From NCBI GenBank assembly GCA_023227695.1, contig JALNVE010000166.1, positions 1 to 7,224 on the forward strand: DNA of 7,224 nt. Reading direction: 5' to 3'. The notes below the pieces were generated by a model. The model made no database searches and was not told the DNA's origin. It saw only the letters and a list, made by a program, of their open reading frames with translations. The position numbers were made by a program, and so were the translations under genes. This DNA is from Paludibacteraceae bacterium (GTDB taxonomy: Bacteria; Bacteroidota; Bacteroidia; Bacteroidales; Paludibacteraceae). This document shows, in pieces, positions 1 to 5,616 of this stretch (position 1 is the stretch's first letter; each line of letters begins with the position of its first letter).

Positions 1-64
1 TATTTTTCACAGAAACTGTAACTCCAGATGGAATACTAATTGGTAATTTTCCTATTCTTGACAT
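1..64 (-). CDS. rplF: 50S ribosomal protein L6 (uL6), N-terminal fragment
   Basis: L6 lies near the sarcin-ricin loop and the factor-binding site of the 50S. Only the first 21 codons plus one base are present; the gene runs off the left edge of the window. The translation starts MSRIGKLPISIPSGVTVSVK, followed by N, the standard L6 N-terminus (MSRIGKxPIxIPxGV). The ATG (62-64) has a strong Shine-Dalgarno 6 nt upstream. Its place after rpsH is exactly that of rplF in the spc block. The truncation is an artefact of the window, not a broken gene. Confidence 0.95.
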   Translation of the reverse strand, partial: MSRIGKLPISIPSGVTVSVKN

Positions 65-70
65 TTACAA

Positions 71-78
71 TTCCTCCT
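71..78 (-). promoter_or_regulatory. Strong Shine-Dalgarno of rplF
   Basis: The minus strand reads AGGAGGAA, 6 nt before the rplF ATG, in the 17-nt gap after rpsH. Unlike the rplE site it lies entirely in noncoding sequence, so codon content cannot explain it. It confirms the rplF start. Confidence 0.7.
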
Positions 79-81
79 ATA

Positions 82-477
82 TTAATAAATAAAGCATAAC
101 ACTTCACCGCCAACCTTAAGGTCGCGAGCTTCCTTATCCGTCATAACACCCTTAGATGTTGATACAATGGCAACACCAAGACCGTTCAAAACCTTAGGCA
201 TTTCCTTATAACCAACATACTTACGTAAACCTGGGGTCGAAACCCTCTTTAAGTTTTTGATCGCATTAACTTTGTTAATTGGATCATACTTCAAAGCAAT
301 CTTGATTGTGCCTTGAGGTCCATCTTCTTCGAACTTGTAGTTCAAGATATAACCCTTATCGAGCAATATCTTAGTAATTTCTTTCTTCAAATTTGAGGCA
401 GGCACTTCCAGTACTCTATGTTTAGCCTGGATAGCATTCCTCAATCTTGTTAGATAATCTGCTATTGGATCTGTCAT
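82..477 (-). CDS. rpsH: 30S ribosomal protein S8 (uS8)
   Basis: S8 binds helices 20-25 of 16S rRNA early in assembly of the 30S platform; in E. coli it is also the translational repressor of the spc operon. The 131-residue product is the normal length, starting MTDPIADYLTRLRNAIQAKH. The N-terminal domain continues to about residue 65. The C-terminal domain holds RVSTPGLRKYVGYKEMPKVL (78-97) and the family signature GVAIVSTSKGVMTDKEAR (101-118), ending GGEVLCFIY. Ser105, Thr106 and Ser107 lie in the conserved RNA-binding stretch. The ATG has an AT-only leader (TTAATTAATTATT) and no Shine-Dalgarno. It is separated from rpsN by a 51-nt gap and from rplF by 17 nt. Confidence 0.99.
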   Translation of the reverse strand: MTDPIADYLTRLRNAIQAKHRVLEVPASNLKKEITKILLDKGYILNYKFEEDGPQGTIKIALKYDPINKVNAIKNLKRVSTPGLRKYVGYKEMPKVLNGLGVAIVSTSKGVMTDKEARDLKVGGEVLCFIY

Positions 478-495
478 AATAATTAATTAAATTGA

Positions 496-510
496 TCAGG
501 TCTACCCTGA
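496..510 (-). other. Small inverted repeat in the rpsN-rpsH gap
   Basis: On the minus strand the sequence is TCAGG, a five-base loop GTAGA, then CCTGA, a perfect 5-bp stem that does not extend further. It is the only GC-containing island in an otherwise AT-rich 51-nt gap, about 18 nt before the rpsH ATG. There is no run of T after it, so it is not a standard intrinsic terminator. It could be a weak regulatory hairpin or a processing site, or it could be chance. Confidence 0.35.
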
Positions 511-528
511 CAATATTTAAAACTCAAT

Positions 529-798
529 TTACCAGCTTGCTTTCTTTACACCAGGGATTAAACCTGCAGAAGCCATTTCACGGAATTGAATACGTGAAAT
601 TCCGAACTGACGCATATAACCTTTTGGTCTACCTGTAAGCTTGCAACGATTGTGCAAGCGAACAGGAGACGCATTCTTAGGCAATGCCTGTAAAGCCTCG
701 TAATTTCCTTCAGCTTTCAGTTGTGCTCTTTTTTCTGCATATTTGGCGCAAAGTTTTGCCCTTTTTACTTCACGGGCTTTCATTGATTCTTTTGCCAT
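529..798 (-). CDS. rpsN: 30S ribosomal protein S14, zinc-independent type (uS14)
   Basis: S14 is a late-binding protein in the 30S head near S3 and S10. The 89-residue product belongs to the long, zinc-independent class: it has only two cysteines, Cys17 and Cys52, and lacks the CxxC...CxxC pairs of the short 61-residue form. The helical N-terminal half is highly basic. The signature region RLHNRCKLTGRPKGYMRQFG (47-66) is followed by ISRIQFREMASAGLIPGVKK and the terminal SW. The ATG lies 3 nt after the rplE stop, with only AG-rich bases upstream. The last codon is TGG for Trp, consistent with the standard code. The 51-nt gap to rpsH is the longest in the window. Confidence 0.98.
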   Translation of the reverse strand: MAKESMKAREVKRAKLCAKYAEKRAQLKAEGNYEALQALPKNASPVRLHNRCKLTGRPKGYMRQFGISRIQFREMASAGLIPGVKKASW

Positions 799-801
799 CT
801 C

Positions 802-1353
802 TTATCTCTTAATATTTTTAAAAGGTAATCCAAACTCTTTTAATAATGCGTAACCTTCTTCATCTGTTTTTGCAGACGTCACAAAGGTAATATTCATTCC
901 TAACAATTTCGATATAGATTCGATATTTATTTCAGGAAAAATAATTTGCTCCTCGATTCCTAGGGTATAATTACCCATTCCATCAAGTTTTGACTCAACA
1001 CCTCTGAAGTCACGAATACGAGGAAGAGCAACGCGAACTAGTCTCTCCAAGAACTCATACATTCTCTCTCTACGTAAGGTAACACGTGCACCGATAGGCA
1101 TTTTCTTACGCAATTTGAAGTTAGAGATATCTTTTTTAGACATTGTTGCAACTGCCTTCTGTCCTGTAATAGAGGTAAGTTCATTAATAGCAGTCTCAAC
1201 AATTTTCTTGTCTGCAACAGCTTGACCTAAACCTTGGTTAATAACGATCTTCTCAAGAACAGGAACTTGCATAATTGACTTATAACCAAACTCCTTCATT
1301 AAGATAGGAACTATGCGCTCAGCATATTCTTTTTTTAGACTAGCTGTATTCAT
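802..1353 (-). CDS. rplE: 50S ribosomal protein L5 (uL5)
   Basis: L5 binds 5S rRNA in the central protuberance and contacts the P-site tRNA and S13 of the 30S head. The 183-residue product has the usual length of 178-187. It starts with a helical segment (SLKKEYAERIVPILMKEFGY), followed by the core VLEKIVINQGLGQAVADKK (32-50), the L5 signature around 57-73 with LTSITGQKAVAT, and KLRKKMPIGARVTLRRERMYE (80-100). The C-terminal half has the conserved LPRIRDFRGV (110-119) and the sheet NYTLGIEEQIIFPEI (128-142). The ATG overlaps the rplX stop by one base and has a strong Shine-Dalgarno. In E. coli the S8 repressor site lies at the start of this gene; I see no obvious comparable structure here. 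Only 3 nt separate it from rpsN. Confidence 0.99.
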   Translation of the reverse strand: MNTASLKKEYAERIVPILMKEFGYKSIMQVPVLEKIVINQGLGQAVADKKIVETAINELTSITGQKAVATMSKKDISNFKLRKKMPIGARVTLRRERMYEFLERLVRVALPRIRDFRGVESKLDGMGNYTLGIEEQIIFPEINIESISKLLGMNITFVTSAKTDEEGYALLKEFGLPFKNIKR

Positions 1354-1679
1354 TACTTAATTTCCTCCTTTGATTTGTTAGCACCTTTAGCAAATCTTAC
1401 TAACTTGCCATCCTCATTTCTACGACGGCCAACACGAGTTGGTTTGCCATCTTTATCAAGCGGATTCAAATTAGAAACATGAATTGGCGCTTCCTTCTTA
1501 ATAATACCACCCTGAGGGTTCTTTGCATTAGGCTTGGTACTCTTAGATACCATATTGATGCCTTCTACGATAGCGCGCTGTTCTTTTACAAGAACTTTAA
1601 GCACAACACCAGTCTTCTTTTTATCGTCACCGGCATTTACGTAAACCTTATCGCCTTTTTTAATATGTAATTTACTCAT
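1353..1679 (-). CDS. rplX: 50S ribosomal protein L24 (uL24)
   Basis: L24 is an assembly-initiator protein that binds the 5' end of 23S rRNA and later lies near the tunnel exit. The product is 108 residues, normal for the family. An N-terminal KOW motif covers about residues 6-30, with KKGDKVYVNAGDDKKKTGVV. It is followed by GINMVSKSTKPNAKNPQGG (40-58) and EAPIHVSNLNPLD (63-75), then a basic C-terminal segment with VGRRR (83-87). The ATG follows a 20-nt AT-rich gap after rplN without a Shine-Dalgarno. The stop codon shares one base with the rplE start (TAATG), and the last codons also supply the rplE ribosome binding site. Confidence 0.98.
   Translation of the reverse strand: MSKLHIKKGDKVYVNAGDDKKKTGVVLKVLVKEQRAIVEGINMVSKSTKPNAKNPQGGIIKKEAPIHVSNLNPLDKDGKPTRVGRRRNEDGKLVRFAKGANKSKEEIK
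1364..1371 (-). promoter_or_regulatory. Shine-Dalgarno of rplE inside the end of rplX
   Basis: The minus strand reads AAAGGAGG, 10 nt before the rplE ATG. It lies wholly within the last codons of rplX, where AAG-GAG-GAA encode Lys-Glu-Glu. It may be a true ribosome binding site, or only the result of this charged tail. Together with the TAATG overlap it suggests that L5 is made by reinitiation after L24. Confidence 0.55.
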
Positions 1680-1699
1680 TACTCTAAATTTTACTTAAA

Positions 1700-2065
1700 T
1701 TAAAGCACCTCTGGAGCCAATGAAACAATCTTCATATTAGTAGCACGAAGTTCTCTGGCAACCGGACCAAAGATACGGCTTGCCCTCATCTCTCCAGCTG
1801 CATTCAAAAGAATACATGCATTATCATCGAAACGGATATAAGATCCATCTGGACGTCTAACTTCCTTCTTGGTACGTACAATGACAGCCTTAGATACCGT
1901 ACCCTTTTTCATGTCGCTTGATGGGATAACATTTTTTACCGTAACAACGATAACATCCCCAACAGAAGCATAACGCTTTTTTGTACCACCTAAAACGCGG
2001 ATACACAAAGCCTCTCTACCTCCACTGTTATCAGCTATAACTAATCTTGATTCTTGTTGTATCAT
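1700..2065 (-). CDS. rplN: 50S ribosomal protein L14 (uL14)
   Basis: L14 sits at the subunit interface of the 50S, contacts L19 and 16S rRNA helix 14, and is the docking site of the silencing factor RsfS in other bacteria. The 121-residue product has the usual length of 120-123. It starts MIQQESRLVIADNSGGREAL, has the core KKRYASVGDVIVVTVKNVIP (29-48), the family signature region at about 60-86 with RRPDGSYIRFDDNACIL, and ends IFGPVARELR...KIVSLAPEVL. Its ATG lies 2 nt after the rpsQ stop with no clear Shine-Dalgarno. In E. coli this is the first gene of a separate spc operon; here the tight junction makes it continuous with the S10 block. Confidence 0.99.
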   Translation of the reverse strand: MIQQESRLVIADNSGGREALCIRVLGGTKKRYASVGDVIVVTVKNVIPSSDMKKGTVSKAVIVRTKKEVRRPDGSYIRFDDNACILLNAAGEMRASRIFGPVARELRATNMKIVSLAPEVL

Positions 2066-2067
2066 AA

Positions 2068-2319
2068 CTATTTAGCTCTTTCGATTATTTCAACTAATCT
2101 CCATCTCTTAGTTCTGCTCAGCGGACGAGTTTCCTGTATTCTTACTACATCGCCGATGTTGCACTCATTTTTCTCGTCGTGAGCATGATATTTCTTCGTC
2201 TTGCTGACGAACTTTTGATAAATTGGGTGTTTTTCCTTCCACTTAACGGCAACAACAATGGTTTTGTCCATTTTGTTACTAGAAACAACACCATTTCTTT
2301 CTTTTCTTAAGTTTCTCAT
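2068..2319 (-). CDS. rpsQ: 30S ribosomal protein S17 (uS17)
   Basis: S17 is a primary binder of 16S rRNA in the 30S body, with an OB fold. I place the start at the ATG (2317-2319), giving 83 residues that begin MRNLRKERNGVV. An in-frame TTG nine bases upstream (2326-2328) would give an 86-residue version beginning M-I-K-M. The ATG is the commoner codon, and no Shine-Dalgarno favours the TTG. Relatives I recall begin M-x-x-RNLRKER, one residue shorter than the TTG version and two longer than the ATG version, so homology does not decide. The S17 signature GDVVRIQETRPLS is at about 56-68, and the end TKRWRLVEIIERAK is typical of Bacteroidota. The stop is TAG, unique in this window. Only 2 nt separate it from rplN. 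Confidence 0.96.
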   Translation of the reverse strand: MRNLRKERNGVVSSNKMDKTIVVAVKWKEKHPIYQKFVSKTKKYHAHDEKNECNIGDVVRIQETRPLSRTKRWRLVEIIERAK

Positions 2320-2337
2320 TTTAATCAAGCTCGATTG

Positions 2338-2535
2338 TTATTGTTTATTAAGTTCTCTAAGACTCAACTCAGTCTTCATACGTGCAATATCTCTACGAAC
2401 AGCCTTTATTTGAGAAGGATTCTCCAAAGGAGACACCGCATGAGTCAACTTCATATGTGAAAGGTTATTTATTTCACCATTCAACTTTTCTTGGAGCTCT
2501 TCGTTTGTCAATTCTTTTAATTCTGCTATCTTCAT
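2338..2535 (-). CDS. rpmC: 50S ribosomal protein L29 (uL29)
   Basis: L29 is a small helical protein at the rim of the exit tunnel next to L23. The 65-residue product is normal in size and should fold as two long antiparallel helices, MKIAELKELTNEELQEKLNG and its continuation, then the family signature NPSQIKAVRRDIARMKTEL (39-57). The ATG lies 3 nt after the rplP stop and has no Shine-Dalgarno, so it probably depends on translation of rplP. The stop is followed by 18 nt before the preferred rpsQ start. Confidence 0.97.
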   Translation of the reverse strand: MKIAELKELTNEELQEKLNGEINNLSHMKLTHAVSPLENPSQIKAVRRDIARMKTELSLRELNKQ

Positions 2536-2538
2536 AAA

Positions 2539-2973
2539 TTATGCATTTTGAGTTTGAGCATCATAATCTCTTCTAACAATAAACTTAGTAGTGATTGGTA
2601 ACTTCTGAGCTGCAAGACGTAAAGCCTCTTTTGCAACTTCGAAAGAAACTCCTTCGACTTCTATCAATATTCTACCTGGAGTAATAGGTGCAACGAAACC
2701 TTCTGGATTACCTTTTCCTTTACCCATACGTACCTCAGCAGGTTTTTTAGTAATCGGCTTATCTGGAAATATTCTGATCCAGATTTGTCCTTGTCTTTGC
2801 ATATAACGTGTAACAGCAACACGAGCAGCCTCAATCTGGCGGCTAGTTATCCACATTGAATCCAATGCTTTGATGCCGAAAGAACCAAATGCAAGTTGAT
2901 TACCTCTTTGAGCGACGCCTTTCATACGTCCCTTCTGCTGTCTTCTGAACTTTGTCTTCTTAGGTTGTAACAT
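2539..2973 (-). CDS. rplP: 50S ribosomal protein L16 (uL16)
   Basis: L16 is a late-assembling 50S protein beside the A-site tRNA and 5S rRNA. The 144-residue product is slightly longer than E. coli L16 (136), through its C-terminal end. It starts MLQPKKTKFRRQQKGRMKG, with the L16 signatures RIFPDKPITKKPAEVRMGKG (67-86) and GKGNPEGFVAPITPGRILIE (86-105). Arg82 in VRMGKGKG aligns with E. coli Arg81, the residue hydroxylated by the YcfD/RoxA oxygenase there; whether that happens here is unknown. The ATG is preceded by AAGGAAG, a moderate purine-rich site with its GGA core about 6 nt upstream, in the 33-nt gap after rpsC. A 3-nt gap leads to rpmC. Confidence 0.98.
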   Translation of the reverse strand: MLQPKKTKFRRQQKGRMKGVAQRGNQLAFGSFGIKALDSMWITSRQIEAARVAVTRYMQRQGQIWIRIFPDKPITKKPAEVRMGKGKGNPEGFVAPITPGRILIEVEGVSFEVAKEALRLAAQKLPITTKFIVRRDYDAQTQNA

Positions 2974-3006
2974 TTTTCTTCCTTAAATTCAAATTCTTTA
3001 AACAGA

Positions 3007-3732
3007 TTACTTCTTTTTCTTTTTGAAACCTTTTCCGTTATTTCCGTTAGAAGAATTTTGTCTTCCTCCTTCTTTAACAGCGGTGAAATTAGGGGATAAG
3101 TCTTTCTTACCGTAGATTTCTCCACGACAAATCCAAACCTTAACACCTATCAAACCAACTTTAGTCAAAGCTTCAACTTGAGCGTAGTCAATGTCAGCTC
3201 TAAAGGTATGCAATGGGGTTCTTCCCTCTTTATACATTTCTGAACGAGCCATTTCAGCACCGTTCAAACGACCTGATACTTGAACTTTAATACCTTCTGC
3301 TCCCATGCGCATTGTAGAGGCAATAGCCATTTTTGTTGCACGACGGTAAGCGATTTTACCCTCAATTTGACGAGCAACGTTGTTTGCAACGATAACTGCA
3401 TCTAATTCAGGTCTCTTCACTTCATAGATGTTGATCTGAACATCTTTATCTGTGATTTCCTTCAACTCTTCTTTCAACTTGTCTACTTCTTGACCGCCCT
3501 TTCCAATGATAATTCCTGGACGAGCTGTACAAACTGTGATAGTAACAAGTTTTAATGTACGTTCGATAACAATTCTTGAAACGCTAGCCTTTGCAAGACG
3601 GGCATTCAGATACTTTCTAATTTTAGCATCTTCCAAAATAGTATCGCCGTAGTTTTTTCCGCCATACCAATTAGAATCCCATCCTTTAATGATTCCTAAG
3701 CGGTTACTTACTGGATTAACTTTCTGTCCCAT
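3007..3732 (-). CDS. rpsC: 30S ribosomal protein S3 (uS3)
   Basis: S3 lies at the mRNA entry channel of the 30S head and, with S4 and S5, gives the ribosome its mRNA helicase activity. The 241-residue product starts MGQKVNPVSNRLGIIKGWDS. The type-II KH domain carries RPGIIIGKGGQEVDKL (71-86), with the GKGG loop at 77-80. The basic group RRATK (130-134) aligns with E. coli Arg131, Arg132 and Lys135, residues tied to helicase function. The C-terminal domain includes VSGRLNGAEMARSE (152-165) and KVWICRGEIYG (198-208). The tail (about 221-241) is low complexity, rich in Gly, Asn and Ser, and ends in five lysines. The ATG start follows a 7-nt gap after rplV and has no Shine-Dalgarno. A 33-nt gap leads to rplP. 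Confidence 0.99.
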   Translation of the reverse strand: MGQKVNPVSNRLGIIKGWDSNWYGGKNYGDTILEDAKIRKYLNARLAKASVSRIVIERTLKLVTITVCTARPGIIIGKGGQEVDKLKEELKEITDKDVQINIYEVKRPELDAVIVANNVARQIEGKIAYRRATKMAIASTMRMGAEGIKVQVSGRLNGAEMARSEMYKEGRTPLHTFRADIDYAQVEALTKVGLIGVKVWICRGEIYGKKDLSPNFTAVKEGGRQNSSNGNNGKGFKKKKK

Positions 3733-3739
3733 CTGACAA

Positions 3740-4150
3740 TTAATTTTGGTTATCGTTTGAATTCTTAGTATCTACAAACAAAGTTACATGATTAGAACGC
3801 TTGCGTATTCTGTAACCTCTACCTTGTGGAGCTGGACGAAGTCTCTTCAACATTTTTGCTGAATCGACATAAATTGCACTGATGTACAACTCACCATTGT
3901 CCGCTTTCTTGTCATTCTTCTGTTCCCAATTAGCTATAGCTGAACGCAACAACTTCTCCAAACGGTTAGAAGCATCTTTCGTTGAATATCTCAATACGCT
4001 AAGAGCTCTGTATGCTTCCATGCCACGGATCATATCCGCAACCAAACGCATTTTTCGAGGAGATGTAGGAACATCATTCAACTTAGCATAGTAAAGCGAC
4101 TTTTTAGCTTCCTTTATTGCCTCTGCTGATATTTTTTTTCTTGCACCCAT
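3740..4150 (-). CDS. rplV: 50S ribosomal protein L22 (uL22)
   Basis: L22 binds all domains of 23S rRNA, and its long beta-hairpin lines the exit tunnel opposite L4. At 136 residues the product is longer than E. coli L22 (110). The extra length comes from an N-terminal extension (MGARKKISAEAIKEAKKSLY), which I recall as typical of Bacteroidota, and a short Asn-rich tail (DTKNSNDNQN). The core has VPTSPRKMRLVADMIRGM (27-44), LLRSAIANWEQ (67-77), and the hairpin with LKRLRPAPQGRGYRIRKRSN (101-120) before HVTLFV. The ATG has no Shine-Dalgarno. The 37 nt between rpsS and this gene are A-rich, with no clear structure. The gap to rpsC is 7 nt. Confidence 0.98.
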   Translation of the reverse strand: MGARKKISAEAIKEAKKSLYYAKLNDVPTSPRKMRLVADMIRGMEAYRALSVLRYSTKDASNRLEKLLRSAIANWEQKNDKKADNGELYISAIYVDSAKMLKRLRPAPQGRGYRIRKRSNHVTLFVDTKNSNDNQN

Positions 4151-4187
4151 TTTTATTAGAACTTTTTTAATTTCTTCTTATTCACGG

Positions 4188-4457
4188 TTATCTTTTCTTA
4201 TTTCCACCGTGACCTCTAAATGTACGTGTCAAAGAGAACTCGCCAAGTTTGTGACCGACCATGTTCTCAGTAACATATACCGGAATAAATTTATTTCCGT
4301 TGTGAACTGCAATTGTATGACCTACAAAATCAGGTGATATCATTGAAGCTCTTGCCCATGTTTTAATTACGGTTTTCTTACCGCTTTCATTCATTGCGAG
4401 AACTTTGTTTTCAAGCTTCACGTTGATATATGGGCCTTTTTTTAGTGAACGACTCAT
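4188..4457 (-). CDS. rpsS: 30S ribosomal protein S19 (uS19)
   Basis: S19 forms a complex with S13 in the 30S head and contacts the A-site finger of the 50S. The product is 89 residues, the usual length. It starts MSRSLKKGPYINVKL and contains TWARASMISPDFVGHTIAVH (33-52). The family signature runs from about 52 to 77, with HNGNKFIPVYVTENMVGHK and LGEFSLT, and the protein ends RTFRGHGGNKKR. The ATG is preceded by a weak AAAGG about 7 nt upstream, in the 19-nt gap after rplB. A 37-nt A-rich gap separates the stop from rplV. No anomalies are visible. Confidence 0.98.
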   Translation of the reverse strand: MSRSLKKGPYINVKLENKVLAMNESGKKTVIKTWARASMISPDFVGHTIAVHNGNKFIPVYVTENMVGHKLGEFSLTRTFRGHGGNKKR

Positions 4458-4476
4458 AAAATTACCTTTTTATTGA

Positions 4477-5301
4477 TTACTTTTTCCTTCTCTCAACAAT
4501 AAACTTACTAGAAGCATTCTTTGGTGCTCTAGTCTTTAAGCCCTTAGCCAACAATCCCTTACGTGATCTTGGATGACCTCCAGACTGACGGCCTTCACCA
4601 CCACCCATTGGATGGTCTACTGGGTTCATTACAACGCCTCGGTTATGAGGTCTACGACCTAACCAGCGAGAACGACCAGCTTTTCCAGAACGCTCCAACG
4701 CATGATCTGTGTTACCTACCGTACCAACAGTTGCTTTACAAGTACAAAGAATCATTCTGGTCTCACCAGAAGGTAATTTTACAATAGCATACTTGCCTTC
4801 TCTCGAAGTCAACTGTGCAAATGTACCAGCCGAGCGAACCAATGCAGCTCCTTGTCCTGGGCGTAACTCCAAATTATGGATAACCGTACCAAGCGGAATA
4901 TTCTCCAATGGCAATGTATTACCAACTTCTGGGGATGCCTCAGCACCTGACATCAATTGCTGACCTACCTGCAATCCATTTGGTGCAAGAATATAACGTT
5001 TTTCTCCATCAGCGTAAAATAACAATGCGATACGAGCCGAACGATTCGGATCGTATTCAATTGTCTTTACAACAGCAGGAACACCGTCTTTATCCCTTTT
5101 GAAATCAATTACTCTGTACTTTCTCTTGTGACCGCCACCAATATAACGCATGGTAAGTTTACCTACATTATTGCGACCTCCTGTCTTAGAAAATCCTGAT
5201 ACAAGAGATTTTTCTGGTGCATCCGAGGTAATTGTCTCGAATGCGCCAATAATTTTGTGTCTCTGCCCCGGTGTTGTGGGTTTGAATTTACGAACAGCCA
5301 T
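4477..5301 (-). CDS. rplB: 50S ribosomal protein L2 (uL2)
   Basis: L2 is one of the largest and most conserved 50S proteins; it is needed for subunit association and for peptidyl transferase activity. The 274-residue product matches the family length. The N-terminal OB-like domain includes GGRNNVGKLTMRYIGGGHKR (41-60). The SH3-like domain follows, with RPGQGAALVRSAGTFAQL (147-164) and SREGKYAIVKLPSGE (166-180). The C-terminal signature is MNPVDHPMGGGEGR (225-238), ahead of a basic tail ending in RRKK. His230 corresponds to the essential E. coli His229. The next His of the common DHPHGGGEGR motif is Met232 here, a substitution I recall as standard in Bacteroidota. The ATG follows a 9-nt AT-only gap after rplW and has no Shine-Dalgarno. 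The 19-nt gap to rpsS is unremarkable. Confidence 0.99.
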   Translation of the reverse strand: MAVRKFKPTTPGQRHKIIGAFETITSDAPEKSLVSGFSKTGGRNNVGKLTMRYIGGGHKRKYRVIDFKRDKDGVPAVVKTIEYDPNRSARIALLFYADGEKRYILAPNGLQVGQQLMSGAEASPEVGNTLPLENIPLGTVIHNLELRPGQGAALVRSAGTFAQLTSREGKYAIVKLPSGETRMILCTCKATVGTVGNTDHALERSGKAGRSRWLGRRPHNRGVVMNPVDHPMGGGEGRQSGGHPRSRKGLLAKGLKTRAPKNASSKFIVERRKK

Positions 5302-5310
5302 TTTTATTTA

Positions 5311-5601
5311 TTAAATATTGCTATAAAAATCAATTACATCGCCTTCCTTTAAAGTCACGAATGCCTTTTTATAAGAAGGTTTTTTTCCGTTAATAACACC
5401 TGCTTTTGTATAACGGCTCTTATTCTTGCCCTCTACATTCATTGTATTAACAGAAACTACTGTAACATTATACATTTCACTAATTGCCTTCTTTATCTCT
5501 AGCTTATTGGCATCTTGAGAAACACGAAAGCCATAGCGAGAAAACTTCTCACCCAAGCCTGTCATTTTCTCTGTCACGATCGGTTTAATTATGATTCCCA
5601 T
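5311..5601 (-). CDS. rplW: 50S ribosomal protein L23 (uL23)
   Basis: L23 lies beside the exit of the peptide tunnel, where it docks trigger factor and the signal recognition particle in other bacteria. The 96-residue product is full length. It begins MGIIIKPIVTEKM, the typical N-terminal strand and VTEK motif, has the helix NKLEIKKAISEMYNV (32-46), and ends with the family signature KKAFVTLKEGDVIDFY (78-93). The start is well fixed: a complete AAGGAGGT lies 7 nt before the ATG and overlaps the rplD stop codon. This is the best ribosome binding site in the window. The gap to rplD is 13 nt and to rplB 9 nt. Nothing is truncated or missing. Confidence 0.98.
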   Translation of the reverse strand: MGIIIKPIVTEKMTGLGEKFSRYGFRVSQDANKLEIKKAISEMYNVTVVSVNTMNVEGKNKSRYTKAGVINGKKPSYKKAFVTLKEGDVIDFYSNI

Positions 5602-5608
5602 CTTTTCG

Positions 5609-5616
5609 ACCTCCTT
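5609..5616 (-). promoter_or_regulatory. Strong Shine-Dalgarno of rplW
   Basis: The minus strand reads AAGGAGGT, an eight-base match to the usual anti-Shine-Dalgarno, 7 nt before the rplW ATG and overlapping the TAA stop of rplD. Most other starts in this window have only AT-rich leaders, as usual for Bacteroidota, so this site stands out. It would let L23 be initiated independently of, or reinitiated after, L4. Confidence 0.75.

Noticed and set aside
496..510. An intrinsic terminator between rpsN and rpsH.
   Set aside because: The stem is only 5 bp and is not followed by a T-run on the minus strand, and essential operon genes continue downstream.
2922..3146. A 74-codon minus-strand frame across the rpsC end and the rplP start.
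   Set aside because: It is out of frame with both genes, which fully account for the sequence; its composition is a shadow of their basic codons.
4156..4185. A 9-codon lysine-rich mini-ORF (GTG start, M-N-K-K-K-L-K-K-F) in the rpsS-rplV gap.
   Set aside because: It is very short, starts with GTG and has no ribosome binding site. An A-rich spacer produces Lys codons by chance.
4563..5102. Overlapping plus-strand open frames opposite rplB.
   Set aside because: They lie antisense to a highly conserved gene, resemble no known protein, and have no supporting start signals.
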